Below, in pieces: positions 11,672-20,126 of a stretch of DNA of 64,000 nucleotides; positions within the stretch are counted from its first letter, which is position 1, and each line of letters starts with the position of its first letter. The stretch comes from Palsa-504 sp963744005 (GTDB lineage: Bacteria; Actinomycetota; Actinomycetes; Streptosporangiales; Streptosporangiaceae). A program made the translations under genes and the position numbers. Location of the stretch: the NCBI GenBank assembly GCA_963744005.1, contig CAVURU010000003.1:248001-312000 (forward strand), read 5' to 3'. The notes under the pieces were generated by a model. It saw nothing but the letters and a program-made list of their open reading frames with translations. It had not been told where the DNA came from and did not search any database.

Positions 11672-14600
11672 ATGAGCCAGACGAGTGTCTCCCCGGCGGA
11701 GGGACCGCATGAGCCGTCCCTCGAGGCCGCGTACGATGATGGCTCACACGATTTCCGGCGCGACGGGGCGCAGCTAACCGGGGGCAGCGATGCCACCCAG
11801 GACGGGGTGGCCCGGAAGGACGGGGACTTGCCCGAAGAACGCTACCTCGACCGCGAGGAGAGCTGGCTGCGGTTCAACGAGCGCGTGGTCGAGCTGGCCG
11901 AGGACGAGTCCGTCCCGCTGCTGGAACGGGTGCGCTTCCTGGCCATCTTCGCCACCAACCTGGACGAGTTCTTCATGGTCCGGGTGGCCAGCCTGGTCCG
12001 CCGGATGGTGGCCGGCTTCCCGGTCGAGGGCCTCGGGGTCCGGATGCCCCGGCAGGTGCTGGAGAACACCCTGGAGCTGGCCGGCGAGCTCACCCTCCGG
12101 CACGCCCGGGTCTTCAACGAGCGGGTCAGCACGGAGCTGGCCGAGCACGGTATCGAGATCCTGCGCTGGAAAGAGCTGTCCGCGAGCGAGCGGGACGACC
12201 TGAGCGAGCTGTTCCGCAAGCGGATCTACCCGGTCCTGACCCCGCTGGTGGTGGACCCGGCCCACCCGTTCCCGTTCATCTCCGGCCTGTCCCTCAACCT
12301 GGCCGTCATGATCGCCGATCCGCGCACGGACGCCACCGTCTTCGCCCGGGTCAAGGTGCCGCCGCTGCTGCCCCGGTTCCTCACCGCGGCGCAGAACCGC
12401 TTCGTGCCCATCGAGGATGTCATCGCCGCGCACCTGACCGACCTGTTCGGCGACGTCGAGGTGCTCGAGCATCACGTGTTCCGGGTCACCCGGATCCGCG
12501 ACCTCGAGGTGGACGAGGATCTCGCCGAGAACCTGCTGCAGGCCATGGAGCGGGAGCTGGTGCGGCGCCGGTTCGAGCCGGCCGTCCGGCTCGAGGTCGA
12601 GGACAGCATGTCCGCCGACGTGCTGGACCGGCTGGTCACCGAGCTCGACATCGATGCCCGGGCCGTGTACCGGGTGCCGGGCCCGCTCGACCTCAGCGGG
12701 CTGTCCGCCATCGCCGACCTGAACATCGGCGAGCTGCGCTACCCGCCCTTCGTCCCGGCCAGCCTGGACATCCCGCAGGACGCCAGCATCTTCAGCGCCA
12801 TTGCCGAGCGCGACATCCTGGTCCAGCACCCCTACGATTCCTTCGCGGCCTCGGTCGAGCGGCTCATCGAGGAGGCCGCCGAAGACCCCCGGGTGCTCGC
12901 CATCAAGCACACCCTGTACCGGACCAGCGGCCAGTCGCCGATCGTGGACGCGCTCATCGACGCGGCCGAGGCGGGCAAGCAGGTCGTGGTGGTGGTGGAG
13001 ATCAAGGCCCGGTTCGACGAGCGGGCCAACATCGCCTGGGCCCGCAAGCTGGAGCAGGCCGGCTGCCACGTCGTGTACGGGATCGTCGGACTGAAGACGC
13101 ACGCCAAGATGGTCCTCATCGTCCGCGAGGAGGCCGACGGGACGCTCCGCCGCTACTGCCACCTCGGTACCGGCAACTACCACCCGACCACCGCGCGGGT
13201 GTATGAGGACTTCGGCCTGCTCACCGCCGACCCCGAGGTCGGCGAGGACGTCACCGCGCTGTTCAACCACCTCACCGGCTACAGCCGCCTCGGCGCCTAC
13301 CGCAGGCTGCTGGTGGCGCCGGAGAACCTGCGGGCCGGAATGGTCAGCCGCATCGACCGGCAGACCGAGCGCGCCCGGGAGGGGCTCCCGGCCAAGATCG
13401 CGTTCAAGTGCAACGCGCTGGTCGACGAGGCGGTCATCGACGCCCTGTACCGTGCCTCCCAGGCCGGCGTGCCCGTCGACCTGTGGGTGCGGAGCATCTG
13501 CGCGCTGCGGGCCGGCATCCCGGGCCTGTCGGAGAACATCAGGGTCCGCAGCGTGGTGGGCCGCTTCCTCGAGCACTCCCGGATCTACACCTTCGGGGCC
13601 GGCGACGACGAGGACAGCGAAGTCTGGATCGGCAGCTCCGACATGATGCACCGCAACCTGGACCGCCGGGTGGAGCTGCTCGTCCGGGTGCGTGAGCTCA
13701 GCCAGCAGCGCAGGCTGCGCAGCCTGCTCGAGCTCGGCATGGACGACGGCATCTCGTCCTGGCGGCTCAACCCGGACGGGTACTGGGCCCGGCACAGCCG
13801 GGACGAGTTCGGCCGCCCGCAGCGGGACATCCAGGAGACCCTCATCCGGGAACGGCGCGGCCGGCCAGTTGACGAGCCGTGCCTTACCGCCGAGCTAGCA
13901 AGCCCGCGTCGACACGCGCTTGAGGAGGCCTCGCCGGTGACGGAGATGATCTGGTCGGCGGGCGCGGTGCTGTGGCGCGCTGCGCCCGGCCAGCCTGACC
14001 GCCCGGACGTGCTCCTGGTGCACCGGCCCCGCTACGACGACTGGTCGCTGCCCAAGGGCAAGCGGGAACCGGGGGAGCACGTGCTGCTCACCGCGGTCCG
14101 GGAGGTCCTGGAGGAGACCAGCGTGCGCCCGGTCCTCGGCCCGCGGCTGCCCACCATCGAGTACCTCAGCAACGGCCGCCCCAAGCGGGTCGACTACTGG
14201 TCGGCGTGCGCTGACGGCACCGAGCCCGCGCCCAGCCACGAGATCGACGCGGTGAGCTGGCGCCCGCTGGCCGCGGCCGGGCTCAGCTACGCCCGCGACA
14301 CCGACGTGCTGGCCGGCCTGCAGCCCCGGCCCACGGTGCCGCTGATCCTGGCCCGGCACGTCTCGGCCGGCGACAAGGACAGATGGCCCGGCGATGACCT
14401 GCTGCGGCCGCTGGACAGCCAGGGTGTCTCGGAGGCGGTGCTGCTGGCTGGCCTGCTGGCCTGCTTCGCGCCCCGGGCCCGGGTGATCAGCTCGCCGGCG
14501 GTCCGGTGCGTGGACAGCATGCGGCCCTACGCGGACAGCTTCGGCGGCGCGATCGAGGCCGACGACACGTTGACCGTGCCCGGCCAGCGCGCCGATCTCC

Positions 14601-14839
14601 CCGCCGGGCCGCCCGGGCCGCGTGGTGCCCTCGGCGCCCTGTTCCGCAAGCTGGTCGCGGCCGAGCAGCCCGCCGTGGTCTGCCTGCACCGGGAGAACCT
14701 GCTGCTGGCCCTGGCCGCCGCGTGCGCCGCGCTCGGCGCACCAGGGGAATTGCTGGACGGGTCGCTGCCCAAGGGCGGGTTCCTCGTCCTGCATGTCGCC
14801 GACGGGACGCTCGCCGCGCTGGAGCGCTACGAGCTCTGA
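11672..14839 (+). CDS. ppk1: polyphosphate kinase 1 fused in frame to a MutT1-like Nudix/histidine-phosphatase protein
   Basis: One open frame of 1,055 codons. Residues ~55-740 are a complete PPK1, which makes polyphosphate from ATP: YLDREESWLRFNERVVELA at the N-terminus, catalytic-domain signatures KHTLYRTSGQSPIV and GLKTHAKMVLIVR (first phospholipase-D-like His), TGNYHPTTARVYEDFGLL, and the second His region WIGSSDMMHRNLDRRVE. After a ~25-residue linker comes a Nudix domain (WSLPKGKREPGEHVL...REVLEETSV) and then a histidine-phosphatase-like domain (ARHVSAGDKDRWPGDDLLRPLD). These correspond to mycobacterial MutT1, which is encoded next to ppk1 as a separate gene. Start 11672 was chosen for GGAGG at 11659-11663. 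An internal SD and GTG at 13937 would give MutT1 alone. In the Nudix box the usual final Gly is Ser, and the RHG of the phosphatase is RHV. Confidence 0.9.
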   Translation: MSQTSVSPAEGPHEPSLEAAYDDGSHDFRRDGAQLTGGSDATQDGVARKDGDLPEERYLDREESWLRFNERVVELAEDESVPLLERVRFLAIFATNLDEFFMVRVASLVRRMVAGFPVEGLGVRMPRQVLENTLELAGELTLRHARVFNERVSTELAEHGIEILRWKELSASERDDLSELFRKRIYPVLTPLVVDPAHPFPFISGLSLNLAVMIADPRTDATVFARVKVPPLLPRFLTAAQNRFVPIEDVIAAHLTDLFGDVEVLEHHVFRVTRIRDLEVDEDLAENLLQAMERELVRRRFEPAVRLEVEDSMSADVLDRLVTELDIDARAVYRVPGPLDLSGLSAIADLNIGELRYPPFVPASLDIPQDASIFSAIAERDILVQHPYDSFAASVERLIEEAAEDPRVLAIKHTLYRTSGQSPIVDALIDAAEAGKQVVVVVEIKARFDERANIAWARKLEQAGCHVVYGIVGLKTHAKMVLIVREEADGTLRRYCHLGTGNYHPTTARVYEDFGLLTADPEVGEDVTALFNHLTGYSRLGAYRRLLVAPENLRAGMVSRIDRQTERAREGLPAKIAFKCNALVDEAVIDALYRASQAGVPVDLWVRSICALRAGIPGLSENIRVRSVVGRFLEHSRIYTFGAGDDEDSEVWIGSSDMMHRNLDRRVELLVRVRELSQQRRLRSLLELGMDDGISSWRLNPDGYWARHSRDEFGRPQRDIQETLIRERRGRPVDEPCLTAELASPRRHALEEASPVTEMIWSAGAVLWRAAPGQPDRPDVLLVHRPRYDDWSLPKGKREPGEHVLLTAVREVLEETSVRPVLGPRLPTIEYLSNGRPKRVDYWSACADGTEPAPSHEIDAVSWRPLAAAGLSYARDTDVLAGLQPRPTVPLILARHVSAGDKDRWPGDDLLRPLDSQGVSEAVLLAGLLACFAPRARVISSPAVRCVDSMRPYADSFGGAIEADDTLTVPGQRADLPAGPPGPRGALGALFRKLVAAEQPAVVCLHRENLLLALAAACAALGAPGELLDGSLPKGGFLVLHVADGTLAALERYEL
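13923..13939 (+). promoter_or_regulatory. mutT1: internal ribosome-binding site and GTG start for the MutT1-like half
   Basis: AGGAGG at 13923-13928 lies 8 nt before GTG 13937, in frame with the ppk1 reading frame and exactly where a MutT1 protein would begin (V-T-E-M-I-W-S-A-G-A-V-L-W). This suggests separate initiation, ending at the same TGA as the fusion. Confidence 0.6.
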
Positions 14840-15651
14840 TTCCTCGCGCCGTCCCCGGCCTGCGCGCTGATGTCGCCGGCTTCCGCGCCCGGCCCGGCCT
14901 CGTCTGGACCCTCAGGGGCCGCCTGACCCGGTACCTCGGCGCCCGGCGGCTCGGTGGCCGGCGTCTCGGTGGCCGACGTGTCGCTGCCGGCCGTCTGGGA
15001 CCTGGCCCCGGCGGACCGGCGGCGCCGCACCAGGTGCCGGGCGATGAGCGCCGCGATGATCACCACCAGCGCGATGGCCGCGTACAGCGAGTACCGCGTG
15101 ATGTAGCGGTAGATGGTGCTGATATTGTTCCCGGCCAGGTAACCCAGGCTGACCCAGAGGCCCACCCACAGGGCGGCGCCGATCGCGTTGAAGATGGCGA
15201 AACGCCGCCAGTGCATGCCCGTGATGCCGGCGATGATCCCGTTCACCTGGCGCAGACCCTCGATGAACCGGGCCACCACGATGATCTTGCCGCCGTGACG
15301 GTCGAAGAAGTACTCGGCCTTGTTCAGCCGCTCTTCGGTCAGGAAGACGTACTTTCCCCATCTCAGGGCCAGCGCGCGGCCGCCGTAGTGCCCGATCGCG
15401 AAGCCGATGTTGTCGCCGATGACGGCCGCGAGGAAGCCGATGATGCCGACGGCCACGATGTTCAGCTGCTGGTTGCCGGCGTAGATGGCCGCCGCGATCA
15501 GGATCGTCTCGCCAGGCACGGGTATGCCGAAGTCCTCGATCATGACCAGGAGGAAGACCGCCAGGTAGCCGTAGTGGTTCAGCGGCCCGGACAAGGCGTT
15601 GAGGAAGCCCGGCATCTGCGGGGCCACGAGGCCCACGGCGAGGTAGTGCAT
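14827..15651 (-). CDS. DedA-family membrane protein
   Basis: A 274-residue membrane protein of the DedA/SNARE-associated family, now regarded as lipid (undecaprenyl- or phospholipid-) transporters. It shows the family motifs EDFGIPVPGETILI, the re-entrant loop region GDNIGFAIGHYGGR, and FDRHGGKIIVVARFIEGLRQ with the conserved F-x-R-x-x-P/E-G-x-R pattern. Two C-terminal hydrophobic helices follow, then a ~55-residue acidic Ala/Pro/Glu tail. The 3' end overlaps that of the ppk1-mutT1 frame by 13 nt (convergent). Start at ATG 15651, 2 nt downstream of the RNase D stop, so it is probably the last gene of that operon. Confidence 0.9.
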   Translation of the reverse strand: MHYLAVGLVAPQMPGFLNALSGPLNHYGYLAVFLLVMIEDFGIPVPGETILIAAAIYAGNQQLNIVAVGIIGFLAAVIGDNIGFAIGHYGGRALALRWGKYVFLTEERLNKAEYFFDRHGGKIIVVARFIEGLRQVNGIIAGITGMHWRRFAIFNAIGAALWVGLWVSLGYLAGNNISTIYRYITRYSLYAAIALVVIIAALIARHLVRRRRSAGARSQTAGSDTSATETPATEPPGAEVPGQAAPEGPDEAGPGAEAGDISAQAGDGARNQSS

Positions 15652-15653
15652 GC

Positions 15654-16892
15654 TCAGCTTTCGGCGGCGGTCAGCGCTCCGGCGATGGGCTCCGCGGTGA
15701 GCTCGATCTGCCAGGGCCGCGCGCCATATCCGGCGAGTACCTCAGCCACGCTACCAGCATCGCAGGGCTGCGGCGGGTCCCAGCTCAGCCTGCGTACCGC
15801 GTCCGGGGCCAGCAGGTTCTCCACCGGAAGGGAGTTCTCCTCGGCGACCGCGGTGATCACGGCGCGAGCCGCGGCCAGCCGGGCCGCGGCGGCCGGATCG
15901 CGCTCGGGCCAGCGATGGGCGGGCGGCGGCCCGGGCGGCACCGCCGCGCTGGCCGCGTCGGGCAGGTCACTGTCGGCACTGGCCCGGGCGGTCTCCACCG
16001 CGGCCAGCCATTCCTTCTCGTGCCGCCGTGACTGGCGGCCGGCGAAGCCGGGGATACGGGCCAGCTGGGCCCAGCTGGACGGCAGCGCCCGGGCCGCGTC
16101 GACGATGGCGCTGTCGGGCAGGACCCGGCGCGGTGACAGGTCGGCGGCCTGCGCGATCTGGTCCCGGGTCGTCCACAGTTCCCGGACCACGGCCAGCGCG
16201 CGGCGGGACTGGACCCGGTGGATGCCGGACGTGCGGCGCCATGGGTCAGCGCGCGGCGGGGCCGGCTTGGTCGCCAGCACGGCCGCGAACTCCTGGCTGG
16301 CCCACTCCGTCTTGCCCTGGGCGGCCAGCTGGACGGCCAGCGCGTCGCGCAGGTCGACCAGCACCTCGACGTCCAGCGCCGCGTAACGGAGCATCTCCTC
16401 GCGCAGCGGGCGGGCCGACCAGTCCGCCGCGGAATGCCCCTTCTCCAGGTGGAAGCCGAGCACCTCTTCCACCAGCGTGCCCAGGGCCACCCGCGGGTAG
16501 CCGAGCAGCCGTCCGGCCAGCTCAGTGTCGAACAGCTCCCGCGGCCGGAAACCTACCTCGGACAGGCAGGGCAGGTCCTGCGAGGCGGCGTGCAGCACGG
16601 TCTCGGCCCCGGCCAGCGCCGCGTCCACGCCGGACAGGTCGGGGCAGGCGATCGGGTCGATGAGCACCGTGCCCGCCCCGGCCCGGCGGAGCTGGACCAG
16701 GTAGGCGCGCTGCCCGTAGCGGTAGCCGGAGGCCCGTTCGGCGTCGACCGCGACCGGGCCGGTGCCGTCGGCCAGCCTGCTCGTCACCTCGGCCAGCGCG
16801 GCCTGCGTCTCGATGACCGGCGGCAGGCCGTCACGGGGTTCGAGCAGGGGGATTACCGTGGCAGGGCGGTCGGCCTCATCGCCAGCGCTCAC
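15654..16892 (-). CDS. ribonuclease D-like 3'-5' exonuclease with HRDC domain
   Basis: A 412-residue DEDD-family exonuclease acting on RNA 3' ends. The first catalytic motif is AVDAERASGYRYGQRAYLVQL (Asp/Glu pair), the second lies in HAASQDLPCL, and the third is YAALDVEVLVDL (Tyr/Asp). An HRDC nucleic-acid-binding domain follows (about 215-285: SRRALAVVRELWTTRDQIA...). The C-terminal ~100 residues, Pro-rich then helical, match the actinobacterial extension. The ATG overlaps the stop of the DUF3000 gene by 4 nt (ATGA), so the two are translationally coupled, a pairing widely conserved beside hemE in actinomycetes. Confidence 0.92.
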   Translation of the reverse strand: MSAGDEADRPATVIPLLEPRDGLPPVIETQAALAEVTSRLADGTGPVAVDAERASGYRYGQRAYLVQLRRAGAGTVLIDPIACPDLSGVDAALAGAETVLHAASQDLPCLSEVGFRPRELFDTELAGRLLGYPRVALGTLVEEVLGFHLEKGHSAADWSARPLREEMLRYAALDVEVLVDLRDALAVQLAAQGKTEWASQEFAAVLATKPAPPRADPWRRTSGIHRVQSRRALAVVRELWTTRDQIAQAADLSPRRVLPDSAIVDAARALPSSWAQLARIPGFAGRQSRRHEKEWLAAVETARASADSDLPDAASAAVPPGPPPAHRWPERDPAAAARLAAARAVITAVAEENSLPVENLLAPDAVRRLSWDPPQPCDAGSVAEVLAGYGARPWQIELTAEPIAGALTAAES

Positions 16893-17662
16893 CCTCGCCC
16901 CGGCGGTCGTAGCGCCCGGGTGCCCGGCGGTTCCAGGCCCGCGGTGGCGGACAGGCAGTCACACCAGGCCGAGATGTGCGAGGCCAGGTCGAGCGCCTCC
17001 AGGTCGGTGCCGTCCGCGGCGCTGCGGCCGGGCCCCGTCGGGGACCAGGACGCGCGCAGCTCGAACCCGGTGAGGGGTTGTTCCTCGCTCTTGGACCCGA
17101 AGCCCTCGGTGATCACCCTGGTCACGGTGCCGCTCGGGGCGGCATAGCCGGGCACCTGAGCGTCCAGCGCCTCGGCCAGCCAGCTCCAGCCGACCTCGCC
17201 CAGCAGCGGGTCGGCCGCGATCTCCGGCTCGACCTCGGCCCGGATGTAGGCCACCAGCCGGAACGCGCTCTGCCAGCCGTCCTGGCCGTCCGGGTCGTAC
17301 AGCAGCACCAGGCGGCCCCAGGCGACGTCCGCCTCGTCCCGCTGGATGGTGGCCGCGATGGCCGTGGCGTAGGGCGCCAGCCGCTTGGGCGCGGGCACGT
17401 CCTCGAACTGGAAGTCGCGCTCGGCCTGGGCGTCGCGGCCCTCCCGGAAGGCCGCGGTGGCCGCGGCGAAGATCGCCTCCGCCGGGCTCACGGCGGCTGC
17501 GGCGGCAGGCTCGGCATCGCCGGTCGGCCTGAGTGTCACCGGCGGGGGCGCAGCCGTCAGGTTCGCCGCGGTGCCGGATTTCCGTCCCGCGCCTGACCGC
17601 GCCGCCCGCCGCTTTGATGGCTCGTCAGCCGGTCTCATGACCCGAGCGTACGTGTCGCTCAT
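16889..17662 (-). CDS. DUF3000 family protein
   Basis: A 257-residue actinobacterial protein of unknown function. The conserved DUF3000 core runs from about residue 60 to 245, with the segment RLAPYATAIAATI, the W-G-R-L-V-L-L-Y-D-P-x-G-Q strand and GEVGWSWLAEALD. A basic, Ala-rich N-terminal tail (RRAARSGAGRKSG) precedes it; ATG 17662 is used but an in-frame ATG 24 nt downstream is possible. It is coupled to RNase D by ATGA. The neighbourhood with hemE is the standard actinobacterial arrangement, but it does not reveal a role. Confidence 0.85.
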   Translation of the reverse strand: MSDTYARVMRPADEPSKRRAARSGAGRKSGTAANLTAAPPPVTLRPTGDAEPAAAAAVSPAEAIFAAATAAFREGRDAQAERDFQFEDVPAPKRLAPYATAIAATIQRDEADVAWGRLVLLYDPDGQDGWQSAFRLVAYIRAEVEPEIAADPLLGEVGWSWLAEALDAQVPGYAAPSGTVTRVITEGFGSKSEEQPLTGFELRASWSPTGPGRSAADGTDLEALDLASHISAWCDCLSATAGLEPPGTRALRPPGRG

Positions 17663-17726
17663 CGGGTTCTCACGCGTCGTCGCGTACTTTCATGCAGGAA
17701 CACCATGTTTCGTGCGAGGTGCCGAT

Positions 17727-17747
17727 CCGGTTCCAGCTTAGAACCGG
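17727..17747 (-). terminator. stem-loop between the small Cys-rich gene and DUF3000
   Basis: CCGGTTC-cagctta-GAACCGG is a perfect 7-bp hairpin with a 7-nt loop, and flanking CCGAT/ATCGG can extend it across a bulge. It sits 21 nt after the stop of the small gene ending at 17768. No U-run follows, so it may be a weak terminator or a processing site. Confidence 0.4.
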
Positions 17748-17767
17748 GAGGAATCGGTGCGATTTGG

Positions 17768-17965
17768 CTACGCGGCCTGTGCCGCGGCCACGGCGACTTC
17801 CTCGGGCACCGGAAGCCCGATGAACAAGGCGTCGCCGCACTGCGAGCAACCCCACTCCGGGCACACGCCGTCTGCGACGTCCGGGCAGCTGTCCGGCTCG
17901 GCGTGCATCTGCTCGAACGTCCGCTCCGCGGTGCAGGTGGCGCAGAACCTGGTCAGCTGGGTCAT
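17768..17965 (-). CDS. small Cys-rich (zinc-ribbon-like) protein
   Basis: A 65-residue protein starting at ATG 17965, where GGAGG lies 7 nt upstream; a longer in-frame extension to 18037 lacks such a site. It has two paired-cysteine knuckles, FCATC near residue 7-10 and CPEWGCSQCG about residues 38-45, plus a lone Cys between, and ends in an Ala-rich tail. The spacing suggests a structural zinc site. Similar small proteins are found upstream of hemE in other actinomycetes as far as I recall. It is divergent from hemE, with the shared 186-nt region holding both promoters. Function unknown. Confidence 0.7.
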   Translation of the reverse strand: MTQLTRFCATCTAERTFEQMHAEPDSCPDVADGVCPEWGCSQCGDALFIGLPVPEEVAVAAAQAA

Positions 17966-18151
17966 CCTGGCGCCTCCTCGATGCGGTGCGACACGGGCGT
18001 GCAGGAGATTAAATAGGGTTGCTGGCGATAATGACATGGCTGCGCACCGGTCCGTGGGATCTGCGACGGCGTGTCTCGAGTCCTATCGAGGTCGGCCCTG
18101 GCCTGGTATGAAACGATCCCCGGCGTGCAGCTATGTGAGACGATCCGAGAC

Positions 18152-19198
18152 GTGACCGTGCACTACGATAAGTCCCCTTTCATCCAGGCCTGCAGGCGAG
18201 AGCCCGTTCCGTACACCCCGGTGTGGTACATGCGGCAGGCCGGCCGTTCGCTGCCTGAGTACCTGAGGCTGCGCGAGGGCGTATCGATGCTCGACTCGTG
18301 CACCCGCCCGGACATGATCACCGAGATCACCATGCAGCCGCTGCGCCGGTATGAGGTGGATGCGGCCATCTTGTTCAGCGACATCGTCGTCCCGCTGCGC
18401 GCGGTGGGCATCGACGTGGACATCAAGCCCGGCGTGGGGCCGGTGGTGGCGACCCCGGTGCGGACCCCGGCGGACCTCGGCCGGCTGCGCCCGCTCGAGC
18501 CCGACGACGTGCCTTATGTCACCGAGGCGGTCGGCACGCTGGTCGGCGAGCTCGGCGACCGCCCGCTGATCGGCTTCGCGGGCGGCCCGTTCACCCTGGC
18601 CTCCTACCTGATCGAAGGCGGCCCGTCCAAGAATCACGACAAGACCAAGGCCCTGATGTACGGGCACCCCGAGCTGTGGCACGCCCTGCTCGGCCGCCTC
18701 GCCGACATCACCATCTCCTTCCTCCAGGTCCAGGTGGCCGCGGGCGCCTCGGCCATCCAGATCTTCGATTCCTGGGTCGGCGCGGTCGGGCCGGATGACT
18801 ACCGGCACGCCATCCTGCCGCACACCAGCCGGATCTTCGGCGCGCTGGCCGCCACCGGGGTGCCGCGCATCCACTTCGGCGTCGGGACCGGCGAGCTGCT
18901 CGGGCTGATGGGCGAGGCGGGCGCCGACGTGGTCGGCGTGGACTGGCGGATCCCGCTGGACGAGGCCGTCCGCCGGGTGGAGCCGGGCAAGGCCCTGCAG
19001 GGCAACCTGGACCCCGCCGTGCTGCTCGCTCCCTGGGAAGTGGTCGAGGAGCGGGCCCGGGACATCATCGGCCGCGGCCGCACCGCCGAGGGGCACGTGT
19101 TCAACCTGGGGCACGGCGTCCTGCCCGAGACCGACCCGGACGTCCTGGCCCGGCTGGCCGACCTGGTGCACGCCGAGTCGGTCCAGCCGGAAGGCTAG
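18152..19198 (+). CDS. hemE: uroporphyrinogen decarboxylase
   Basis: A 348-residue enzyme removing the four acetate carboxyls of uroporphyrinogen III to give coproporphyrinogen III. Counting from GTG 18152, the substrate-binding signature PVWYMRQAGRSLPEY supplies Arg28 and Arg32; the catalytic Asp lies in ILFSDIVVPL. FAGGPFTLASYLIEG, FDSWVGAVGP and GNLDPAVLL are all present. The frame is open further upstream (GTG 18071, GTG 18125), but homologues begin shortly before the D-x-F/S-x-x-A-C-R-R-E-P segment, so 18152 is preferred with moderate certainty. It works with hemG and hemQ 2 kb downstream. Its stop overlaps the stop of the convergent aldolase gene (shared CTAG). Confidence 0.95.
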   Translation: MTVHYDKSPFIQACRREPVPYTPVWYMRQAGRSLPEYLRLREGVSMLDSCTRPDMITEITMQPLRRYEVDAAILFSDIVVPLRAVGIDVDIKPGVGPVVATPVRTPADLGRLRPLEPDDVPYVTEAVGTLVGELGDRPLIGFAGGPFTLASYLIEGGPSKNHDKTKALMYGHPELWHALLGRLADITISFLQVQVAAGASAIQIFDSWVGAVGPDDYRHAILPHTSRIFGALAATGVPRIHFGVGTGELLGLMGEAGADVVGVDWRIPLDEAVRRVEPGKALQGNLDPAVLLAPWEVVEERARDIIGRGRTAEGHVFNLGHGVLPETDPDVLARLADLVHAESVQPEG

Positions 19199-20126
19199 GC
19201 TCCCGGCTTCCAGTGGGCCACGAAGCCCAGGTAGCGCTCGGCGACCTGGGCCCGCGCGGCGTCGGCCGCGGCCTGGCCGCGATCGGAGGCCTCGAAGTCG
19301 CGTACGGCGTCCTCCCAGATGCTGCGGCCGATCGCGAAGCCGACGAACGCGCTGACCTGGCTGGCCACCTCGAGCCAGTGATCCAGCCGGTCGGCGGGCG
19401 CGTCCCGGCCCAGGACGATCAGGTCTGCGTGCCGCCCGCCCGCCCGGGCCTGATCGGCCACCTGCTCGGCCGCTTCGGCCGTCTCCAGGCCCTCGACCTT
19501 CCACAGCGCGGGCTCGACCCCGTGCGCCTGGTTGTCGGCGATCACCTGGGTGACCAGGCCCGGCCGGATGTCGCGGTCGTAGCCGCCCGGGTCATCGCCG
19601 GCCGGGCCAGCTGGGCGTCGGTGCCGGGCACCAGCAGCTCGTAGATCAGCGGCACGCCCAGGCCGGCCAGCGCTGAGCTCACCGCGGCCAGCCGCTTGAA
19701 CTGCTCGTCCCGCTGGGCCGGGTCGAAGTCGGGGTTGTCGCGGACCAGCACCTTGGCGTAGTCGGGCCTGACCGCCGTGACGTGGCCGAGCCACTGGTCG
19801 CCCCATTCCAGGGTGAACCAGTCGTGCCCGCTGGCCTCGACCGGGACGGCCAGCACCACCCCGGCCGGCCGGGCCGCATCGATCACCTCCTGGCCGTACC
19901 GCTCGTCCACCAGCACCCCGGCCCGGCCGCGGGCCAGCGCCGGCAGCGCGGCCCGCAGCCCGCCGAAGATCAGTCCCTTGGCCGACGTCATGGCGGCTGC
20001 CTGAGCCGGGTCAGGCTGGTCACCGGTCACGCCGAACAGGGTCTTGCCGAACGAAGCGCGGTGATCCATGGCGAGGATGAACAGCGGATCGTCGTGCCGT
20101 GGCTGCCATCCCGGGCTGTTCGTCAT
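19195..20126 (-). pseudogene. DUF2090-type aldolase (IolC C-terminal / 2-deoxy-5-keto-gluconate-6-P aldolase-like), frameshifted
   Basis: Joined across a frame change it encodes about 310 residues of a TIM-barrel family (DUF2090) found alone or fused to 5-dehydro-2-deoxygluconokinase in inositol catabolism. Visible are the N-terminal FILAMDHRASFGKTLFG, VLVDERYGQEVI, the lysine-bearing RPDYAKVLVRDNPD, and the C-terminal DLIVLGRDAPADRLDHWL and GFAIGRSIWEDAV. Around 19602 one base is missing: adding a G would read ...QLARAGDDPGGYDRDIRP... through to TAG 19195. ATG 20126 is the start. No other inositol gene is near, so its substrate is open. An assembly error is likely. Confidence 0.75.

Noticed and set aside
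11774..13795. 673-codon minus-strand frame opposite ppk1
   Set aside because: Antisense shadow of the conserved PPK1 catalytic region; composition is His/Asp/Gly/Val repeats of no known family.
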